Assembly: GCA_035236585.1 (NCBI GenBank)
Contig: CP141127.1
Span: forward strand, 70,599,495 to 70,663,494
Direction: 5' to 3'
Origin: Warburgia ugandensis
Lineage: Eukaryota > Streptophyta > Magnoliopsida > Canellales > Canellaceae
Length of the DNA stretch: 64,000 nucleotides
Part shown: piece after piece, positions 24,901 to 35,802 of the stretch
How the letters are laid out: every line of letters starts with the position of its first letter
Numbering within the stretch: position 1 is the stretch's first letter
Translations under genes and position numbers: made by a program
The notes under the pieces: model-generated
Database searches by the model: none
Told to the model about the DNA's origin: nothing
The model's input: the letters and a program-made list of their open reading frames with translations, nothing else

Positions 24901-27900
24901 GATCTTTTGTATTCTAAAGATCTTTTTTATCCGATTTTGAGAGTGAAGCCCAAGGAGACATAGGACATTAAATGGAAGAAAGAGAATAGAAAAATCATAG
25001 CACGCATTAGGCAATGGTTGGATGATGTTGTGTTCCACCATGGATCTAATGAGATTGATGCAAAAGGCCTTGGGGATAGGCTACATGAGTTGTATGAAAG
25101 AAAACCCATGGGAAACAAAGCCCTCTTAATTCAGAAGTTTGTGAACTTAAAGTTTAAGGAGAGTCGTTCGATGGCAGAGTATTTAAATGAAATGCAAAGC
25201 ATAGTGAACCAATTAGCAACTATGAATATGAACATCCAAGTTGCAAGCCTTACTGTTGCTTAGTTCCTTACCAGAAAGTTGGGACGCTTGTGTTGTCTCT
25301 TCGCCATTCAGCACCAAATGGGGTACAATTTATGAGCCAAGTTACAAGTAACTTGTTAAACGAAGAGGGTAGGGGAAAGTCCTTGGGTTATTCATCTCAA
25401 ACCTTGTTATTTGAACAAAGAAGAGGAAGGTCAAAGTGTAGAGACCGAAAGAATGGTAAAATGGCAAAAGGTCCAAATCTCAGAAGTTGAAATGTTTTTA
25501 TTCTAGTAGACTTGGGCACATCAAGGAGTGTAGAAAGTTCTCAAGTGAACAAAAAGAAGATTCACTAAATAAGAAAGGAAAGCAAGATAAAGAAGTTAAT
25601 ATCATGGAGAAAGATAAGGACCTTGTTATGGTAGTTGAGTTCAACAAGTGCAACTAGTTGGGTTGTTGATTCCAGAACATCTTTCCATGCAACTTCTCAC
25701 AAAGAGTTCTTCACTACATATGAGTTGGGTGACGTGATTGTGGTGAAGATAGGGAACCATGGAATTTCAAAGATTGTTGGAAAAAGAGATGTGCATTTCG
25801 TGACTAGTGTGGGTCACAAGTTGATTCTTATAGATATAATAAACATTCTGGATTTTAGGTTAAATCTCACATCAACTGGCAAGCTTGATGATAAAGGCTA
25901 TGAATCACTCATTGGCAAAGGTGAGTGAAAGTTCATGAGGATTTTCTTGTTGTAGCAAAAGGGAAAAAGTGTTGTACTCATTTAGATAACCAAGGGTCAA
26001 CTATCTAAGGGTAAAGTGAATGTCAATCTTGAAGGTTCATCCGCTAATTTGTGACATCGAAAGCTTGGCCACATGAGCGAGAAAGCTTTGAAGCTTTTGA
26101 TGAAGAAGAGTGCACTTCCAAATTTGTAAGGTATTTCTTTGCCTCCTTGTGATCATGGTTTGATTGGTAAACAACATAAAGCTTCATACTCTACAAGTAG
26201 TACCCTAAAAACAAAAATTCTTGATCTTATTGATTCGGATGTTTGTGGTCACCTATAAGAGAAAACTCTTAGTTGCTCTATGTACTTTGTTACTTTCATC
26301 GACAATACAGCTACAAAAGTATGGGGGCATGGCATAAAGGGCAAGTATGAAGTGTTTGACACATTTCAAAAGTTTCATGTTATGGTTGAAAGGCAAACCG
26401 AAAAACTACTAAAATGTCTTTGCATCAACAATGGGGGAGAGTATACTTCATGGAAATTCAATGATTATTTTAGCAAGCATGGTATAAGGCATGAGAAAAT
26501 GGTGCCTTATACTCCTCAACATAATGGTGTGGCGAAGAGGATCAATAGGACAATAGTGGAAAAAATACGGAGCATGTTGTCTTTGGCAAAGCCACCGAAG
26601 AACAATTGGGGTGAAGCCATGAGCATCACTTGTTACTTGATTAATCGGTCTCCTTCATATGCATTGAATCAAGAGGTGCTAATGAAAGTGTGGAGTGGTA
26701 GAAATCCCTCTTACTCACGCTTGAAGGTATTTGGTTGCAAAGCATTTGTGAACATCCCAAAGGACCAAAAACAAAGCTTGATGGCAAGGTTATTGAATGC
26801 ATTTTTTTGGGATATAGTGATGATGAGTTTGGTTATAGGTTGTGAGATTAAAGAACAAGAAACTCATTAGTAGCAGAGATGTGATTTTTAGAGAAGATCG
26901 AACAAGTGAAGACTTTGAGAAGGATGAAGCACCAAAGCAAGCTGTGCATGAAGTTTATAATGAAGCACCAAAACAAGTTGTGCATAAAGGTCATGATGAG
27001 ATCCATGTTCCACAAGAGCCAAATGGCAATGAAAGTGATGAAGCTACATATGCTGATGATGATTATGTAGAGAATGGGGTGAAGCATATGATAATGACTT
27101 CAATGTTGATGATTTTCTGGATCATGAAAGTGGCCTAGATAAAGATAACAACTCTGTTCAAGGTGATGTGGAAGAGGGAAAATTTTCACATAAAGGAGAG
27201 ACAAGCTCATTGTGAAGATTGAATAGAGAGAGAGCAATCTACAAGGTATCCTTCAACTACTTATGTCACACTCACTGAATATGGTGAACTAAAAAGCTTT
27301 AGAGAAGTTCAAGAGCATGAACATAAAGAATTGTATGGATAAAGAGATTTACAAGAGAGTTAGGCCTCAAGCAAGACAACTATGTTATGCATTATGGTAG
27401 TTCAAAGTATCATCCATTTGAGCAAGAATGCAAGATTTTACTCTAAGAGCAAACATATTTATGTGAGCTATCATTGGATACAAGATGTGTTAGAGAAGAA
27501 GCTCTTCGAGTTGAGAAAGATCCATACTGATAAATCTCATCGTATATGATGGCCAAGACTGTTCATAATTTAATTTACTTTGGATATTTACCACTAAGGG
27601 TATTAGGTTCCTTAGTGTGTTGTGATTTAAGTAGGAGCAATTTTATCATTTTTCTATATTAGGGTTAGATGTCCCCCACTTAAGATCTTTTTTTCTTTTG
27701 TATAAGTAGTTTCTTTTATGAATAATGAATGAAAATTTCATTAGACATGGTGGATTCCTCACCCTCTTCCTTCTCGTGGGCATGAAGCCACATTCGGTAC
27801 AAGGACAAATTACTATTGTTTCATCCTATTTTGTAAGTCAAGTACTTTTCTACCTTGTCTTTTAATGGACAATTCTGAGCTACGGTTAGTTATGTCATTT

Positions 27901-30900
27901 GCAATGGTAATAATTTAGAATTCTTATCCTGCACTAAATTCCTGAATCCTAGATCCAAAGCTTAATTAGGACCGTTCTTCAATTAGAAGGACGATTTGGA
28001 TTGAAACTTCAATCTTACCTTAATTGGTAGAGATCTAAGACAGTCTACAAATCCTATAATTCATTGTAGACTATTCATGCTAATTAAGACTGATTTTCTA
28101 CATGATAAAGCGGTCGTAGTAGTTTAATTTATGTGTTCTTATTTAAGTTAATTCTGATCTGATCTCGACATATAGATTAGTTCATTTTGCATGCTGTCCT
28201 ACATCAAATTTGGTATCAAAGCATCAGGTCGCTTAGAATCTAAATTAGTTTGCATTCTTACCCCCCCCACACACCAATTTGCACCAGATTTTTCCGTGTT
28301 CCGCTCATATCATAGAACATGATTTTTGTTTACCTTTCGGGGCTCCACCCCCTGCACCCCCAACAAGCTACAAACTCTGTGAAGCGCATTATAGGTCATT
28401 GTGTTTAGTTGCATTCTAGAGGTCTTGTGTGCTCATTCCATTTAGACTTAAAGCATTGCATATAGGTTTAGGGTACTAACTATAGAGACGTAAGGTGTTT
28501 AATAGTCAAGTGTTAAGGTATCCTAGTATATGTCCACAAATAATGGTTAGTCTTACCAGCCAATGGATTCACAACTCAGCAAAACCCTTCAGGAAATTCA
28601 AGCACAATTGGCTGAGTTGAATGATCATGCAATCAGTCAGCATGTTGTTAGATGCTCAGGGTTCCCACATTGAGGCCTTACAGTGCGACCCGGACCTCTC
28701 ATAGCTAATGCACATGTTAGACTGGCTATGCAGGAGCGAGGTAACCACAAAGAAGGTGACAATCACCAACATCGCAATTATGAGCCACATATCGATGAAA
28801 ATTGGGCCCTGAAACTTGTTAAGCTTGAGGCCCCTACCTATGATGGCGAACTAAATCCAGAGCAATTTCTTAATTGGCTTTCGAACATGGATCATTACTT
28901 TGACTGGTATAAAATGTCTGAAGAGCAAGAGCTCCAATTTGCAAGATTAAACTGATTGGTCAAGCAAGGCTCTATTGGACCAATTTGGAGCATCAGCAAG
29001 CTGCAACCTGCATCCACCCATTTTTACTTGGGAGAATATGAAGGAAAATCTAACAAAGAAATTTGTTCCCTGGTCCTACCTTTCTAGGTTACTAGATAGT
29101 AGCAAAACCTACGTCAAGGAGGTTTGTCCGTCGCTAAATACATTGCTCAATTCGATGAGTTTATGATGAGATGCAATGTAAGAGAGGATCCCTTTGTAAC
29201 CTTATGGATAGGCCTTCAACCTAAGCTGCAAAAAGAACTTATTCCCCATGATATAAATTCCTTAGATCACGCATATCGAATAGTGCAAGAATTAGAGTGG
29301 TATCTTAAACCACAACCCACTAAGCAGTATGAATCCGAGGCTAAATCCATATTTAGGAATCAACAACCTAGAACTAAACCAACTGCAACATCTAATATCA
29401 ATAAAGGAAAGGTCACGTCAGGAGACAGTTCAAGGGTAAACAGCAACAATAAGTGTTATCGATGTCAAAGATTTGGACATGTTGTTGCACACTGCCCTTC
29501 TAGGACCCCTTCTAAATCCCTATTTATAGAAGGCGAGAATGTGGACAATGGGTACGAAGGATGGCTCAAGGAGGTTTATGAGCCTGTTGGTGAGGCCAAC
29601 GATGAGGAGGCCAATAAGGTGAACAGTCAAAGAGTTGCCATGGTGCGAGAGACCAATAAACCCCATGGGGAGGGTAATACCCCATGCGTGATGGTAGTCA
29701 AGTGTGCTCTCACGCACCCAAAGGCTAGTGATGATTGGTGTAGGACAAACATTTTTCATACATATGTCAAGAGTGGCAAAAAAAAAATTGCAAAGTTATC
29801 ATCAATAGTGGGAGCTACACAGAGATAATTTCCACCCATGCTAGGACTTTTGCCCATTCCCACCCTATACCTTATAGATTTGAGTGGGTTGATGCTTCTT
29901 CAACACTCCTAGTTACTTAGAAGTATCAGGTTTCCATTGAATTTCTAACATATAAAGATACCTTGTGGTGTGGTGTGATGTGATACCTATGGATGTATGT
30001 CACATTATTTTAGGAAGGCCATAGCTGTATGATATGGACGTTACTATTTATAACCAATCTAATTCATGCTCTTTCTTACATGATAGCAAGAGGATCTGAC
30101 AGAATCCTCTACCATCCAAAGGGCCACCTAAGCAAAAAGAAGGCAACAACAAAGCAGTCATAGAGGGAAGGCAAAAGCTAAAGGCTTATACATTGTCAAC
30201 GCTGCCGCATTTGCGAGGGGCATTCAAGATGATCCTTTCTTCTATGACCTACTGGCAAAAGAGATCCCATCACTGCCAACTCCTGAGTACCCTATCAAAG
30301 TAGCACCCGTTATACATGAGTATCAGGATGTTTTTCCTGATGATTTACCAGATAAGCTGCCTCCCACGAGGCATATTCAGCACCATATCAATCTGATCCC
30401 CGAGTCGAATCATCCGAACCTTCCCCACTACAAAATGAATCCCATTGAGCATGCTGAGTTGAAGAAATAGGTGGATGAATTATTAAGGAAAAGTTCCATT
30501 TGGAAGAGCTTAAGTCTTTGTGCCGTACCCCCACTGTTCACACCCAAGAAAGATGGGTCACAGAGGATGTGTGGACAGTTGAGCTAACAATAAAATCACA
30601 GTCAAGTATCGATTTCCCATACCATGGCTCAACGATATGCAAGACATGATGGTGGGTGCCACGATCTTTACAAACATTGATCTTAAGAGCGACTATTACC
30701 AAGTTCGTATTCATAGAGGCGATGAGGGGAATATTGCCTACAAGATGAAGGATGATCGATATGAGTGGATGGTCATGCCTTTTGGGCTTTTGAATACCCC
30801 TAGTAAATTCATTAGGATCAAGACGCACGTGCTAAGGCCATTTATCGGCAAGTTCTTGGTTGTGTACTTCGATGACATCTTGATCTATAGTCAAACCCAT

Positions 30901-33900
30901 GAATAACACCTCATCCACTTGAGGCAAATCTGTGAGACACTGAGGACAAAGATCTATACGGAAAACTTAAGAAATGTTCATTTACTTCCTAACAGGTTAT
31001 CTTCTTAGGATTTGTAATTTCTTCTTAGGAGCATCTTTGCGAACCTAGAGAAGGTGAGGTCCATCATGGAGTGGAGCGAGCCACAAAATATTCACGAGGT
31101 CCACTGTTTCCATGGGTTAGCGACCTTCTATAGTTGCTTCACTCGTGGTTTTAATTTCATTATGGCTCCCATTACTAATTGCATGAAGAAGGGGGAGTTT
31201 AAATGGACGAACATTGCATCTAAAGTGTTCAAAGAAATCAAAGGGCAGATGACTAAAGCTCCAGTAATGCGCCTACCAAACTTCTCAAAGGTTTCTGAAG
31301 TGGCATACGATGAATCTGGTTTAGGCAGAGGAGTTCTGAATCAAGAGAATCATCCTGTGGTGAGAAATTAAATGACGCACCACAAAATTATTCCACCTAT
31401 GACGAGTTCTATGCAATCGTTCAGGCATTATGACATTAAAAGAATTATTTATTGCTGAACAAATTTGTCTTGTTCTCTGACGATGAGGCCATGAGATACC
31501 TAAGCTGCCAAAAGAAATTAAACCCGCGGCATGCCAAATGAGTTGAATTTCTTCAAGAATATTCATTTGTGCTTAAGCACAAGGCAACATCAGAGAACAA
31601 ACCTGTAGCTGTATTGAGTCATAAGGTGGTGTTACTACACACCTTACAAGTTGAGGTCACAGGGTCTGAGTGTTTGAGCGAGGATAATCCATCATGCCCA
31701 AATTTTAGAGAGATTTACACATCACTAAATAAGGGTCAGATAAGAAGTCATAGAGACTACCTCCTGCAAGATGCATATTTGTTTAGAAGCCTTCGATTGT
31801 GTATTCCCCTCACTTCCTTAAGAGATTTTCTCATTTGGGAGCTCCATGCAAGCAAGGTTGCTAGTCATTTCAATGGCCACAAAACGATTGCTCGTCTCTA
31901 ATAGGTTTTATTGGCCTAATTTCCAACGATTATCATTGCACAATACCGTACTTGTCAACTAGTAAAGCAAAGCAAACATAACACAAGATTGTACACCCCA
32001 TTGCAAGTGCCACATGTCCCATAATAAGATTTGAGCATGGACTTCATGCTTGGACTACCCAAGACTATCAGGAAGCACGATTCCATATTTGTTGTTGTAG
32101 ATCGTTTTTTTTTTTTAAATGACCCACTTCATTGCTTGCTCTAAGACTGCTGACACATCTAGGATTTTCAATATTTTTTTTTTAAGTCAATAGTCCAATT
32201 CCATAGGTTACCAAAAGTCCATAGTGTCTGACAAAGATGTCAAGTTTGTTATCTATTTTTAAAAGACACCATGGCACATGATAGGCACTACGCTTCAATT
32301 CTCTTCTGCTTACAACCCACAGACAAATAGTAAGATAGAAGTTGTGAATTGAAGCCTAGGAAATTTGTTGAGGTACTGACTAGGTAAGTACATTAGGAAT
32401 TGGGAAACCATTTTACCGATTGTTGAGTTCGCATATCATAATTGTGTTAATAGGACAACTGGTATGAGTCCTTTTGAGGCCACTCATGGATAAAGCCAAG
32501 GATGCCACCTATGTTTGCATCACATAGGTCATCTAAGACTAGTCCTTAACACAGCAGATACATGATTTGCATTCTGAGATCAGACAAAGAATTAATTTAA
32601 GTAACGAGAAATATAAATTTACTGCTAGCTTGCACAGACGATATAAGAAATTTCGGCTAGGTGACCATGTCATGTTCCACATGAAACCTAAACGATTTCC
32701 ATAGGAAGTCGCTCAAAAATTATAGGTTTGCAAGGCCGATCCCTTCAAGTACTGAGGGTAGGGAAGAATGCTTATATCTTGGATCTTCCTCCTGATTGGG
32801 GAATTCGTTCAACATTTAATGTGGAGGATCTCATTCCTTTTTGTCACCCTACCAATTCACCCATTGATCCTAATCTTAACCCTAACCTTGATCGAAGCAC
32901 TGATCCCAACCAGTCCATCCAGAGCTCTTGGCTCCATACAATCATTACCTCCACAGCCACAGGTTCATCCAACAAGAGCAAGTAGAGGACATACATGACA
33001 ATCAAATAGTGTCCACTAGACAAGAGGGTTATTGAAAATCCATTGTCAAGTGGAAGGACAGGTATGCTTCGAATTGTACCTGGATCACAGAGTACAAGCT
33101 TCAATCTCTAGATCTAAACCTTTTGGATTACTATCCATAGTTTACCACACAAGGAGAGGCCATCATGATGATAATCACCACCTTGGATGTGACTCCAGAG
33201 CATATTAGAGGCAACAGAGGATGGCCCCTATTTCGTCGAGTCCTTAAGAGCGAAAGACTTCTAACACGTACATATGTACTATAGTGAAATCCCCATCCTG
33301 GGAAGACATACATGGAAGACCCCACATTGGGCACACACACTTGAGAAGTTCGATATTCCTACTTCGACCGGGTCGAAGTCTTTTCAACTAGGGAGATTGA
33401 TAAAGACCATCATCCCACTCTTTTTTATGTCATGTTATAGTTTAGTTTACTTTGGATATTTCCTACTAAGGGTATTAAGTTTTAGTGTGCTGTGACTTGA
33501 GGGGCAATTTTGTCTTTTTCTATATTAGAGCTAGATGTCCCCTGTGTAAGATCTTTTTCTCTTTCATGTAAGTAATTTTCTGATGAATAATGAATGAAAA
33601 TTTTGTTAGACTTGGTGGATTCCTTGTTCTAGCTTCCTTCACATGGGTATGAACCCAAGTTCAGTACAAGGCCAAATTATTGTTGTTTTATCCTGTTATA
33701 TAATTCAATACTTTTCTACCTTATCTTTAAACAAACAATTTCTAAGCTGCGTGTGGTTACGTGATTTGCATTAGCAATAATTTAGAATTCTTATCCTACA
33801 TTAAATTCTTGGACCCTAGATCCTAAGTTAATCAGGACCATTCTTCAATTAGAGGGACAATCCAAATTGAAACTTCAATCTTACCTTAATTGGTAGAGAT

Positions 33901-35756
33901 CTGGGACAGTGTGCAAATCCTATAACTCATTATAGGCTTTTCATGCTAATTAAGACTGATTTTCTGCATGTTAAAGTGCTCATCATAGTTTAATTTATGT
34001 TTTCTTATTTAAGTTAATTCTAATCTAATCTCATGTATGGATTAGGTTGAGTGAGTTTGGCCATCATGTGTAGTATGTGGGAGCTCTCACGTGAGTAGGG
34101 AGGGGGTGAATTGTCGGGCTTTGTCCTTCTTATGTGAGGCCTATTGTTGGGCTTTATTCTCATGTGGAGAGGCCCATGACTTAGCCCATTTTGGAGTATG
34201 TAGAGGGCTTTTCTGTCAAAGGCCCAAATCTTCTTAAAAGAGTTTTTCTTTTAAGAAAGAGTACATTGAGTGTAAGAAAATATATTCTACAACTTTCGAA
34301 GAGAGTAAGTTTTGAAGAAAAAAAATAAAGGGGTTTTCTTGGAGGAAGAAAGCGAAGTAAAGGAGAAAGCATTTTGAAGCTCAAGTGAATCCTCTTGGGA
34401 AATAGAAGTCAAATCAAGTTGGTTTGTATTTGTTAATCCCTTCAATCTCTTCTTGGTTTATCCACCATTGCATGTAAAGAGGGTTGTAACCCTTGAATTC
34501 TTGTAATCTCTATAAGAGTAGAGTGTATTCCAAAATTGATAGTGGATTTGGCATTCATAGCCCTATAGATGTAGTCATTTCCTCGACAGTGAGCCACGTT
34601 AAAACTTGTGGCTTCCATGTATTTGATGAAATGCTCCTTGGGCAATTTTGCTTTGTGAGTGTGCTTATTTGTTGATACTACATTATTGAGCTGTAGAGGA
34701 CATACTTATATCACTTTCGGTGTACAGAAGTGTGTTATTTGTTATTCCTTAGCTAGCTCAAAAGAGGGAAAAGGTGTAGGTTTTTTCCAAGACCAACAAT
34801 ATTGACCAATATGCCTACATGAGGTAGGATTGACAAGTTTTAATCCAATATTCCATGCTTTATGTACCTGTTTTTAGACCAAAATGAGAAATACTAGCCA
34901 GTAAAGTACTTGTACTAACAACTAAGCTCAAATGTCTTTAAGTAGTAACTGCATAGTAGTGTTGTAAGTTGCCTATAGTACGGTAATTTTTCTTTTGTAC
35001 ACAGTTTCTTCTCTCCCTCTCACTTGTACATGCATAAATATAGGAGTAATTCTCATTCAAATTCTTTTTCGTAGTCAACAAAGTCCTGTATGTTGGAAGT
35101 TGAACATCCAACATGACCTACAAACAATGAATATAATAATGAAAATCATGAGTCAGTAAGATTTCAAGGACAGATTTTTCAAGCAATGAACAATTTTATC
35201 TACAGCAAGAGTCTATGGCAATAAGGAATAGGAGGTTATTCCATATCTGACATCAACTTCTAGGATTAATTCACAACCATAATGGAGAGGTGCGACTTCA
35301 AGACTAAGATTATAAAATTTAGACGCTGAAACCGAATCCCATTCAATCAATTCAATGTATGATGATTATTTGGTAACACTTCATGATAAAAGATGTCGGG
35401 CTATTAACCACATTCTCTTCTTTCTTTGTTTTTTGCCTTTTGAGATTGTCTATCTGTGACACATTTCCAGAAGGACATCATGAGTGAATAAATTCAGTCG
35501 TTATCTTATGAGATGTATATGTAAGTACCCAGACATGTACCCAAGATTCGCAAGAGACTTGCTACCCTAAAATTTGAGTCTATGGTCTCAAGCAAGCTGC
35601 AATATGTTGAGTCACAAAGTTAAGATGCATAATCATATAACATTGGTGCTTTTGATACAAACACAGCATAAATAAATTTTCCACTAGGATCAATATATCT
35701 CCTTAGAAGTTAGTGATGCACTCCATCAACTAAATGCAAAGGACACAACTTATATC

Positions 35757-35802
<46 letters not shown>

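Larger units (their letters stand above)
27560..34053 (+). mobile_element. Gypsy element B, nested in copia C
   Basis: 5' LTR 27560-28206, PBS 28211-28222, gag, protease, RT, RNase H, integrase, chromodomain-like end, then a 3' LTR from 33433 to about 34053 that lacks the last ~30 bases. The insertion point lies in the copia RNase H C-terminus. The copia 3' LTR resumes at 34112, so gypsy B is younger than copia C. The copia-gypsy right junction has lost sequence, and no TSD is visible. Confidence 0.88.
23867..34792 (+). mobile_element. Ty1/copia element C, interrupted by gypsy B
   Basis: 5' LTR 23867-24781, PBS 24785-24797, internal 24798-27559, gypsy B insertion 27560 to about 34053, a short internal remainder with polypurine tract (GGGAGGGGGTGAAT, 34098-34111), then the 3' LTR 34112-34792. 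The flanks GCAAC (23862-23866) and CCAAC (34793-34797) match at 4 of 5 positions, fitting a decayed 5-bp TSD. The 5' LTR is longer because of an internal duplication. RT and most of RNase H are deleted. Confidence 0.85.
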
